From positions 1-57,837 of the forward strand of contig VXLM01000124.1 in the NCBI GenBank assembly GCA_009841605.1: 57,837 bases of DNA, in the 5' to 3' direction. How positions within the stretch are numbered: position 1 is the first letter of the stretch; every line of letters begins with the position of its first letter. Source of the DNA: Dehalococcoidia bacterium (GTDB taxonomy: Bacteria > Chloroflexota > Dehalococcoidia > Lucifugimonadales > VXLM01). The notes under the pieces are model-generated. The model saw only the letters and a list, made by a program, of their open reading frames with translations, was not told where the DNA came from and made no database searches. A program made the translations under genes and the position numbers. Below, one piece after another: positions 1 to 7,235 of the stretch.

Positions 1-311
<311 letters not shown>

Positions 312-387
312 GGGGCTGTAGCTCATCTGGGAGAGCGCCGCCTTTGCAAGGCGGAGGTAGGGGGTTCGAGTCCCCCCAGCTCCACCA
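312..387 (+). tRNA. tRNA-Ala (anticodon TGC)
   Basis: Full cloverleaf: acceptor arm GGGGCTG pairs with CAGCTCC, anticodon loop TTTGCAA at 343-349 (TGC at 345-347), T arm GGGGG-TTCGAGT-CCCCC, and an encoded CCA end. Its position after 16S is that of the spacer tRNA of a classical rRNA operon. Its 3' end is also the left attachment site of the island that follows, and the gene remains intact after integration. Confidence 0.97.
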
Positions 388-388
388 C
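367..388 (+). repeat. attL: 22-bp core at the tRNA-Ala 3' end
   Basis: CGAGTCCCCCCAGCTCCACC followed by AC occurs here, spanning part of the T arm and the acceptor end of tRNA-Ala, and again identically at 25226-25247. A tyrosine integrase lies directly downstream, which is the usual layout of tRNA-targeted islands. The bases on both sides of the two copies differ, so the repeat is bounded. Confidence 0.9.
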
Positions 389-580
389 CACCAACCTTTC
401 TCTTCCATTCCCAGCCCTTCCCTGACTGTCTCAGTATACCTCCTAAACGTAGTTGATATGGGTATCACTACGCCCCTTTCGCCTAGTCGAGGCATCCCTG
501 TCGGTCTTCCTCATTCCCTTGTTATCTCCCATCAAGTGAGGTAAATTGTGTGGTAACACTTTGGGGGAGGTCAGATAGGC
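389..580 (+). promoter_or_regulatory. Integrase upstream region, arm-type site and RBS
   Basis: There is no gene between attL and the integrase. The motif TGTGGTAAC at 549-557 recurs next to attR (25173-25181), and as TGTGGTAAT beside a degenerate att-like site (44113-44121 and 44125-44133), so it may be an integrase arm-binding site. A strong Shine-Dalgarno, GGGGGAGG at 563-570, fixes the GTG start at 581. Confidence 0.5.
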
Positions 581-1729
581 GTGAAGCTGTCGGCAACAAG
601 GGTGAAGGCGCTCAGGGACCCCGGCCGCTATTCGGACGGTGACGGTCTGCATCTGTTCATAAACAAGAAAGGCCGCAAGAGCTGGGTGCAGCGGATAACC
701 GTTGACGGTCGGCGGCGCGACATCGGCTTGGGCGGGTATCCGAAGGTGTCGCTGGGTCAGGCGAGGAAACGGGCATCCGACAACCGAGAGGCGATTGGGA
801 ACGGGAGGGACCCGGTGGCGGACAAGCGCAGGCTTTCTACGCCCACTTTCAGTGAGGCCGCTTATACTGTCCACGAAGCCAACAAGCCTCGCTGGCGCAA
901 CGGAAGCCACACACGGGCGTGGATTCAGACCCTCGAACGACACGCCTTCCAAAAGATCGGCAACAAGCCCATCGACACGATTAGCCACACCGACGTGTTG
1001 ACGGTGCTTACACCCATCTGGTCGACACGTCCCGAGACCGCCCGGCGTGTCCGGCAGAGAATGCGAACGATATTCAAGTGGGCCATGGCCAATGAACTGA
1101 TCGAGGCGAACCCCGCGGGGGAAGCTATCGACGGCGCTCTGCCTTCAATGCCGAAGGTAAAGGCGCATCTCCGGGCACTTCCCTATCAAGACGTGGGATC
1201 GGCACTGAGGACTGTCGATGCGTCCCAGACTTCACCTGCTTCGAAACACTGTCTGAAGTTCCTGCTATTGACTGCTGCGCGCTCCGGCGAGGCGAGGGGA
1301 GCCACCTGGGACGAGATCGATCTCGACGAGGCAACGTGGACGATACCCGGTACTCGCATGAAGGGAGGCATGGTGCATCGGGTCCCTCTCAGCGATCAGG
1401 CCATCGACGTGTTGATGCTGGCTCAGCAACTTGAAGACGGGTCAGGGCTGTGCTTCCCGTCTCCGCTTCGCCGCGGCCGGATGCTTAGCGACATGACCCT
1501 GACCAACATACTCCGTAAAGTCGCCCTTGCGGACCGGGCGACCGTGCATGGGTTCCGAACGTCCTTCAAGACGTGGACGATGGAACAGACGGACACGCCC
1601 TGGGCGGTCGGTGAGGCGGCCCTGGCGCATCAGCTTGGCGGCAGCGTTGAGCAAGCATACGCCCGATCCGACTTGTTCGACCGCCGCCGGACGCTCATGC
1701 AGCAGTGGGCGGACTACCTCGCGACCTAG
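581..1729 (+). CDS. int: Tyrosine integrase (P4-type, DUF4102 arm-binding domain)
   Basis: Site-specific recombinase expected to integrate and excise the island at tRNA-Ala. The first ~85 residues form the DUF4102-type arm-binding domain (GDGLHLFI at 20-27, then the basic GGRRRDIGLGGYP-like stretch). A core-binding region covers about 90-190 and the catalytic domain runs from about 200. The catalytic residues are in place: R234 (TAARSGEAR), K261, H323-x-x-R326 (HGFR), H350 (LAHQLGG) and nucleophile Y360. Length (382 aa) is normal for the family and the gene looks intact. It starts with GTG behind a strong ribosome binding site and reads away from the tRNA, as is typical of P4-like islands. 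Confidence 0.95.
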   Translation: MKLSATRVKALRDPGRYSDGDGLHLFINKKGRKSWVQRITVDGRRRDIGLGGYPKVSLGQARKRASDNREAIGNGRDPVADKRRLSTPTFSEAAYTVHEANKPRWRNGSHTRAWIQTLERHAFQKIGNKPIDTISHTDVLTVLTPIWSTRPETARRVRQRMRTIFKWAMANELIEANPAGEAIDGALPSMPKVKAHLRALPYQDVGSALRTVDASQTSPASKHCLKFLLLTAARSGEARGATWDEIDLDEATWTIPGTRMKGGMVHRVPLSDQAIDVLMLAQQLEDGSGLCFPSPLRRGRMLSDMTLTNILRKVALADRATVHGFRTSFKTWTMEQTDTPWAVGEAALAHQLGGSVEQAYARSDLFDRRRTLMQQWADYLAT

Positions 1730-1754
1730 ACGCCCCATATCGACTTGCCGATTC

Positions 1755-1961
1755 TCAAGCGGCGTTCGAGCCGAGTTCGCTCGTCGCTACCGGCCGGGAC
1801 TCTATCCAGGCGGCGATGTCGCTCTCCTTCCACCTGACGGCGGTAGAGCCGACCTTCACAGGACGTGGGAAATCGCCCTCCTGCATTAGCCGGTAGATCG
1901 AGGCGCGGCTCATGCCCGTGATTCTCTCAACCTCTCGACGCCTCAGCAGTCTGTCATGCAT
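1755..1961 (-). CDS. alpA: AlpA-family excisionase/transcriptional regulator
   Basis: A 68-residue protein of the phage AlpA / MerR-like winged-HTH family. The signature is RRREVERITGMSRASIYRLM followed by GDFPRPVKVG and a WKESDIAAWI turn, where the wing meets DNA. Such proteins act as excisionases or activators of integrase genes in tRNA-targeted islands. It converges with the integrase, its end 25 bases away. The ATG at 1961 is chosen over the GTG at 1970 because AGAAGG lies 8 bases upstream of it. Confidence 0.85.
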   Translation of the reverse strand: MHDRLLRRREVERITGMSRASIYRLMQEGDFPRPVKVGSTAVRWKESDIAAWIESRPVATSELGSNAA

Positions 1962-1989
1962 AGTATTCACCTTCTTGTGTTCTGGAATC

Positions 1990-2283
1990 TCAATTGCGCA
2001 CCCTCACCCCTGGAAGCAGGTGAACCAGTTTCATGCTGTCGGCGAGATACTGGAGGGCCAGTAGGTGGTGCAGGTTGGACTGGACTCCCTGTCGCCACCG
2101 CCACGGGCTGATGATGCTCGTGCCAAGTCTTCGGGCAATCTCCGTCACGACATGCCTGACGTCTCCTTGAAGAGTCCCCTGTGCCTGAGCGGTCCCGCGA
2201 AACGAGATCATCAGCAACAGTGCTGCCGCCAGTGGCATAAGCCTCCTGGCACGTGGGAACCGGATTCTCGATTGCGGTGACAC
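1990..2283 (-). CDS. Small putative secreted protein
   Basis: A 97-residue frame starting with GTG. It has a basic N terminus (residues 1-16), a hydrophobic core MPLAAALLLMISF and a plausible signal peptidase site at AQA-QG near residue 35. The mature part has no recognisable domain. It lies 28 bases upstream of alpA on the same strand and could be co-transcribed with it. Codon use is unremarkable and there is no strong ribosome binding site, so it may be spurious. Confidence 0.35.
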   Translation of the reverse strand: MSPQSRIRFPRARRLMPLAAALLLMISFRGTAQAQGTLQGDVRHVVTEIARRLGTSIISPWRWRQGVQSNLHHLLALQYLADSMKLVHLLPGVRVRN

Positions 2284-2363
2284 CTAGCCGCCGTCTCCCC
2301 GTCGGTCAAACTGAAGCTCATGCAATCGAGTGTGCGGAGTCCGACAGCCCATTCCAACGATAT

Positions 2364-2411
2364 ATAACGGGTGTCGTGCACGACAGCGGTGTCACACATG
2401 ACACCCGTTAT
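2364..2411. repeat. Nested palindromes (candidate operator or structured RNA)
   Basis: Perfect 12-bp inverted arms ATAACGGGTGTC (2364-2375) and GACACCCGTTAT (2400-2411) enclose a second perfect palindrome GTCGTGCACGAC (2373-2384) and a hairpin GGTGTCA-CACA-TGACACC (2388-2405). The three overlap, so alternative folds exclude one another. It lies in a 523-bp gap without convincing genes, between the small secreted protein and the helicase. Confidence 0.6.
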
Positions 2412-2599
2412 GCCGCATGGGAATTCGGAGGACGTTCGTGGTGTCAGGGGGCTGTACAGGAGATCGTGTTACATCCAAAAGCGGAAGTGGGGGCTGAGGC
2501 ATAGCTGAATCGGGGTGAAAGGCCCTCTACAGGACAATCGAAGGAAGCACTTTGGTTACGGTGCAGGTTCCGGCGACAGTTCCAACCGTCAGCTATGAA

Positions 2600-2676
2600 A
2601 GTTCCGTTTTCGGAAGCGGGACTTCGGGGGAGCGACTTCCGTTTACCAGCTTCAACAGTTCCGTTTTCGGAAGCGG
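2600..2676. repeat. Two direct copies of a 20-bp hairpin-forming element
   Basis: AGTTCCGTTTTCGGAAGCGG occurs at 2600-2619 and at 2657-2676, 57 bp apart. Each copy contains the stem TTCCG-TTTT-CGGAA. A weaker relative, ACTTCCGTTTA, sits between them at 2635-2645. The function is unknown; repeated protein-binding sites or small RNA stems are possible. The rest of the 2284-2806 gap holds nothing else recognisable. Confidence 0.6.
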
Positions 2677-2806
2677 CTCCTCACGAGACTCAGGACTGGA
2701 GAATGTGAGGCAGCCCAGGGTTTTGGCCGGGGCGTCCGAGAAACGTAAATAACCTTTACCCGAACGAGTGCTACTGAGAGGAGACCAATCCTAGCCGGCT
2801 ACGAAT

Positions 2807-5668
2807 TTAAAGTAACTGGCAGGCTACACACAATGGCTTGAGCAGAGTGGTGGTGTGCTCAATCCCGCACATGTGACAGTACCTCTCCTTGTAAGCTGCG
2901 TTCTTGTATTGATTCCAGACCGTGTAGCAGCGATCACAGTACGGTTGCCTTGGATTGGCAGGTAAGGCAGTCCCGCACCGGATGCAGTAACCGGCTCTTA
3001 GCTCCTCGGCGGTCTCAACGTTCTTCTTGTATCCGCAGGAGGGCTCGGACCAGTATTCCGTGCAGCCCCAGAACCGACCGCGGCTACCGTCCATCACCAG
3101 AAGGCGACCCCTGTGACAACGTGGACACTCTGGCGCTAGGGCACCAAGCTGTCTCAGGTTGACAGACCTCTCGAGTAACTCGGTAACGAACGTCGAGGGC
3201 CGGGTCGGATCGGTCAATAGGTAGACACCCGCGCGTGCACGGGTCATCGCCACGTAGAAGAGACGACGCTCCTCCGAGAATGGGTAGGGTCCCTCTGAAG
3301 CCGGGGGCAGCACGAGTTCAAGCAGCGCATTGTCCTCGATTCGCGAAGGGAAGCCCCAGCGTCCGTCCTTGAGGTCTAGCACGACCACATAATCCGCTTC
3401 GCGCCCCTTCGCCCTATGAACAGTGCTGAACTCCACCGATGGTGTCTTGCCTTGAAGCGCCTTCTCGCTCGATTTGTACCGCCCCAGCACCAAGACGGAG
3501 GGACCATTGCCTCGTGCAGACGTCTGAATATCCTCCCGGGCGCGTTGGAGACCGGCGGCGGGATCGTCGGCGTAAATGACGGTGATACCCCTGTCGACGG
3601 TGACGCTCGCGGATGTCAGTGTCCTTTTCAACTGCTCTGGATTGCTGAGCACGAACTCGGTCGAGGGATCAAGAATGCCGTCACCGAATCGAAATGTCTT
3701 GCTCAGCGTCCGAGTTTGTACGTGGCCCAGATAGTCACCGCAGTTCCGTAGGAGTCCTACGTCGCTCCCTGCGAAGCGATTGATTGACTGCCAGTCGTCG
3801 CCCACAAGGAAGTACGCCGTGTCGTCGCGGTTAAGGGCCTGAAGTAGCTTCATCCGACCCGCAGATATGTCCTGAAACTCGTCGACCAACACGTACCGAT
3901 AGCGCGTTTCCCACTTGCCTTCGCGAATGTAGTGAGCGGCTCTATTTATCAGGTCATGATAGTCCAGCTTCCCTTCGGCCCCGAGCCGTTGTTCATATCT
4001 GGTACGCACCTGCTCGAAGACCTTGAGGAATCCTTCATTACGCCACAGCGTGCCTCGCTCACTGGCGCGTGCCCGCAACTCCTCGGGCGACAGGCCGTTC
4101 GTCTTGACGTGGTTCAGGAACTTTCCCTGCAGCTTGGCAAGCCAGTCAATTAGCTGCCGGGCCAGTTCCAAGACCAACTCTCGTTGTGAAACGCGCTCTA
4201 ACCGAACCCCTTCCTTTTCAAGTCGCTCTCCCAGCTTGTCGAGGAGGATGCCCCACCGATGCTGCCAGCTATAGGTTTCTATGAGTTTCGTGCCGTACTT
4301 CCTATGTGTCCGTCTGTGCCACTCTACCCTCTCCTTATATTCCGCCCAACCACGTGGCGGGTTGCCAAACTCGTCCAGCGCGTGATGCTCGATATAGATG
4401 TTGTAGTCGGGGAGATAGAAGTCGGGTCGATACTGGCCGTACTCTCCCGTCTGGGTCCACACCTCGTACGGGCGTTCATAGCAGAACTTCACACCATGCT
4501 TCGTGAGGAAGTTCGCGATCTCCAGTTCCTCAAAGCTCTTGACCCGTACGTCGCTCAGAGTCCGAAGCTCGACACTGCGTATGTACGCGTTATACTCGCC
4601 CCGGGTGTGGAAGTCGAAGGCCGATTCGTATGCTCCATGGTAGGAGGCGATGAAGTTGGCTGTAGCGTCCGATTCCTGGGGATCATCCAAGAGTTCGTTG
4701 AGGATGGATTTGAGGGTGCCGGACAGCTTCGACTCCTTCGCGAACTCCGCCACATTAGGGGTGCCCCCTTCGACCTCGGCAATGACACTGCTTCCGAAAC
4801 TATGGAAGGTACGGACGTGCGCTTTGGAGAGCTCACCCGGAAGCCGATCCGCTATCTCGGCTACCGCCTTGCGGTTGAACGCCAGCACCAGGATGTCATC
4901 CGGGGAAACGCCTTGGTTGCGAACGAGGTGGGTGACTTTGCCAACGACGACAGAAGTCTTGCCAGTTCCCGCGCCTGCGAGCACGCGGGTCACGTCCTCG
5001 TCTGTAGCGACTGATTTGGCCTGTTCGTTCGTAAGAGGGTTCGGCATTGCCGTGAGGGCGGCGGCCTGCACGCTAGGGGCTTGGTTGGACACGAAGAGGC
5101 TGTTCGCCTTCCTTCTTTCCGCCTCGAAACTCTCAACTGGTTCGATGGACTCTAGCCGGCCTAGCGCCTCCCTCGGTTCTTGTTCAAGGTGCTCTCGGAT
5201 GAGACCTTCGCACTCCCGAAGAGCCGGCGCGACAGCTTCGTGGAGCTTGAGTGAATCGCGATGTCTGGCATATCGGTCGCCCGCGAAGAGATCACGTAGC
5301 TCCTCATCCAGCCGCATTAGACGCGGACTCAGAGCCTTGGCGCTTCTGACGGCCTCCGCAACGGCTGCTTCGCGGATCCGTGCAGCCTCCTCAAGCGCAG
5401 CATCGCGAATTAGGGAGGCTTCCCTCCCGTCAAGTCCTCCGATAGACCGCTCGGTACCGTCCGTCAGTCGAATCGTCAACCGGTGCCAAAACCACGACGG
5501 GCGGACCGTGATCGAGCCTATGGTGCCGACTGATATCTTGGCCCGTATGTCCCCGAGGCTCTCTTCGAATTGAATTGTTCCGACGGTTAGCAAGACTCGC
5601 GCGGGGCTAGGTGAGAACAAACGGTGAAGCCAGGCGCTTTCGGCTGAGATTTGGTCGTTTGATTCCAT
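2807..5668 (-). CDS. UvrD/Rep-family (helicase IV-like) DNA helicase with zinc ribbons
   Basis: A 953-residue superfamily 1 helicase. The N-terminal ~90 residues are a small domain of helicase IV type. A coiled region rich in Ala/Glu/Arg follows (about 84-190), then the Q-motif LTNEQAKSV, Walker A AGAGTGKT at 231-238, and DEFQD (motif II) near 596-600. GDDWQSINRF, an STVHRAKGREAD motif V-type segment and the FYVAMTRAR motif VI follow. Between motifs Ia and II lies an insert (about 380-460) with YRPDFYLPDYNIYIEHH, resembling a PD-(D/E)XK/Vsr-like nuclease fold. The C terminus has three Cys clusters: CPRC...C...C of topoisomerase zinc-ribbon type, CIRC...CDRC and CHMC...CVAC. It probably unwinds or trims DNA and may be a defence cargo gene. 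Confidence 0.88.
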   Translation of the reverse strand: MESNDQISAESAWLHRLFSPSPARVLLTVGTIQFEESLGDIRAKISVGTIGSITVRPSWFWHRLTIRLTDGTERSIGGLDGREASLIRDAALEEAARIREAAVAEAVRSAKALSPRLMRLDEELRDLFAGDRYARHRDSLKLHEAVAPALRECEGLIREHLEQEPREALGRLESIEPVESFEAERRKANSLFVSNQAPSVQAAALTAMPNPLTNEQAKSVATDEDVTRVLAGAGTGKTSVVVGKVTHLVRNQGVSPDDILVLAFNRKAVAEIADRLPGELSKAHVRTFHSFGSSVIAEVEGGTPNVAEFAKESKLSGTLKSILNELLDDPQESDATANFIASYHGAYESAFDFHTRGEYNAYIRSVELRTLSDVRVKSFEELEIANFLTKHGVKFCYERPYEVWTQTGEYGQYRPDFYLPDYNIYIEHHALDEFGNPPRGWAEYKERVEWHRRTHRKYGTKLIETYSWQHRWGILLDKLGERLEKEGVRLERVSQRELVLELARQLIDWLAKLQGKFLNHVKTNGLSPEELRARASERGTLWRNEGFLKVFEQVRTRYEQRLGAEGKLDYHDLINRAAHYIREGKWETRYRYVLVDEFQDISAGRMKLLQALNRDDTAYFLVGDDWQSINRFAGSDVGLLRNCGDYLGHVQTRTLSKTFRFGDGILDPSTEFVLSNPEQLKRTLTSASVTVDRGITVIYADDPAAGLQRAREDIQTSARGNGPSVLVLGRYKSSEKALQGKTPSVEFSTVHRAKGREADYVVVLDLKDGRWGFPSRIEDNALLELVLPPASEGPYPFSEERRLFYVAMTRARAGVYLLTDPTRPSTFVTELLERSVNLRQLGALAPECPRCHRGRLLVMDGSRGRFWGCTEYWSEPSCGYKKNVETAEELRAGYCIRCGTALPANPRQPYCDRCYTVWNQYKNAAYKERYCHMCGIEHTTTLLKPLCVACQLL

Positions 5669-5790
5669 GTCAATTCCGACCGTGCATTATACGGCAGAAG
5701 CATTCGAACCGACGAACAGCTACGACGTGCTTCGTGTACCTAAGAGGTCGTCTAGGCCGAGTCACAGCCGCAGTGTGGTACGTACTAGCC

Positions 5791-6225
5791 CTACGTCAGC
5801 AATTGCCATGTGACCAGAGCACAGATGACGAATAGCGCGGTGGCGGCCAGTCCCAGCCTCATGGCCAACCGTTTCGTCCTCCCGTGTGCGGTCCGCTCCT
5901 TACGGTCCGCTTCCTCCATCTCCTCATACGCCTGACGGCCGGCGGACGCGGACTCCCTAGCCTCGTCCCGCTCCCGCTCCAATTTCGATGCTCGCCCATC
6001 CAGCTCCCACAGCCTCCGCTGAAGCTTGTCCTCTCGGGCAAGGGACCGACGCAGCAGCTCGTCGTCGCTCACGTAAGTCGGCCCTTCCAGCCGCACGTAG
6101 ACCCGGCGTCCCTCCCTGCGAACTTCGATCTCCCCCCTCCTGATCTTCCGGTCAAGGGTGGAGAGTGACACCTCCAGCTCCCGCACAGCCTCCGCTTTCG
6201 TCACCCAGCGGACCTGCTCATCCAT
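5791..6225 (-). CDS. Membrane-anchored HTH/coiled-coil protein
   Basis: A 144-residue protein with three parts. An N-terminal DNA-binding-like HTH (WVTKAEAVRELEVSLSTLDR, then a basic REGRRVYVRLEG wing, residues ~6-48) resembles excisionase/MerR-type folds. A charged coiled coil spans about 55-115. A single C-terminal membrane segment (LAMRLGLAATALFVICALVT) ends six residues before the stop. The start ATG overlaps the stop of the upstream gene in ATGGATGA, so translation is coupled. It may tether DNA or a partner at the membrane. The family is not recognised. Confidence 0.7.
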   Translation of the reverse strand: MDEQVRWVTKAEAVRELEVSLSTLDRKIRRGEIEVRREGRRVYVRLEGPTYVSDDELLRRSLAREDKLQRRLWELDGRASKLERERDEARESASAGRQAYEEMEEADRKERTAHGRTKRLAMRLGLAATALFVICALVTWQLLT

Positions 6226-6682
6226 CGCTCTTGTCCTCGGCCTGCGACTGACGTTTCCGTCTCCAGTTGAACAGATGCAGGCCCATCCCCTCGGCGTCGG
6301 GCGCATTCGTCGACTCGTGGCCCCCGACGTCATCTTCGGGCTGCTGTGCCGCCTCCAGGGCCTCCACGCGCCGGGTCAGACGTTCCACCAGCGTCGCCAG
6401 GTCGTCCACCGCGTCAATCGCCAGCCTCATCCTCGCCTCCAACCTGTCCAGCGGTGTCGTCTTCTCCCATCCGGGATCGTCCAGGTTGGCCATGAGTCGC
6501 TGCACGGCGAGGGTCATTCTGCCCGTCAATCGCTCACGGCGCAGGGCTAGGGCTACCGTCTTCCGGTTCACGCCGAGGAGGGCCGCTGTCTTCCGCTGCC
6601 CCTCCCGCTCAACCAGCCACTCAACGACCCATTTCAGGTCGAGCCGGTCATCTTCGGCTCTCGATGCCCGTCCGTCACTCAT
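6218..6682 (-). CDS. Small HTH/coiled-coil protein
   Basis: A 154-residue protein. Residues ~16-50 form an HTH of Fis/terminase type (LVEREGQRKTAALLGVNRKT, then VALALRRERLT). About 75-115 is a heptad-patterned coiled coil (LEARMRLAIDAVDDLATLVE). The tail is acidic then basic. It overlaps and precedes the membrane-anchored HTH protein, and both share the HTH plus coiled-coil plan, so they may form a hetero-oligomer. A 550-bp leader with two GACCGGTC palindromes lies upstream. No known family is assigned. Confidence 0.7.
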   Translation of the reverse strand: MSDGRASRAEDDRLDLKWVVEWLVEREGQRKTAALLGVNRKTVALALRRERLTGRMTLAVQRLMANLDDPGWEKTTPLDRLEARMRLAIDAVDDLATLVERLTRRVEALEAAQQPEDDVGGHESTNAPDAEGMGLHLFNWRRKRQSQAEDKSDG

Positions 6683-7235
6683 TTGCGTCCTCTACGGGGG
6701 TGGCCCGCTTTTACACTTTCATCCAGTTTTCGGTGGAACCTGCCCCACCAGTGACCGGTCACCATTGCCCGTCAATATACCCCGCAAATTGCATGAATTC
6801 CTAGCTGGCTGGTCCAGGATGTCCGTTTCTACCCGCGCCCCAAATTCCTGTCGTCGAGCCCCACATCGTTTTGCGTTAAAACCGATGGGCCAAACTGGGC
6901 CACAGATGCGACCAACACACCAAATCCTGCCTGCATCGGCTTTCCAATTCCGCCGGACAGTTCATCCGTAGCTGTTTCATCGCCGTCTGATGACACGTCA
7001 GGGGTTGTAAAAGTGCAAACAGGCCATCGCGGAAGGGGCGATTCAGTTTAGCATGGCTTCCCACTCACTTGCATTTTCGGGCGCTGACCGGTCAGAGTGT
7101 CGGTCATCCTGTTTTTGTAGTTGAATTCGGGGCAAATCGGGCGGCTTGTGCCCTCTTGAAACCTCGCCGACAGGCCAAGATGTACCGTTTTGTGCCCCCC
7201 AGCCAGCATAATGGGCAGATAGCGGCGTATCGGCG
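6683..7235. promoter_or_regulatory. Gene-free region with two GACCGGTC palindromes
   Basis: No convincing gene in 553 bp. Perfect 12-bp palindromes GTGACCGGTCAC (6751-6762) and CTGACCGGTCAG (7084-7095) share the core TGACCGGTCA, 333 bp apart. They would suit a dimeric regulator controlling the HTH gene pair that starts at 6682. The remainder is AT-richer than the surrounding genes. Confidence 0.4.

Noticed and set aside
4259..5573. Long + strand frames opposite the UvrD-like helicase
   Set aside because: They are antisense shadows of a well-supported helicase gene, with low-complexity Arg/Ser-rich translations and no ribosome binding sites.
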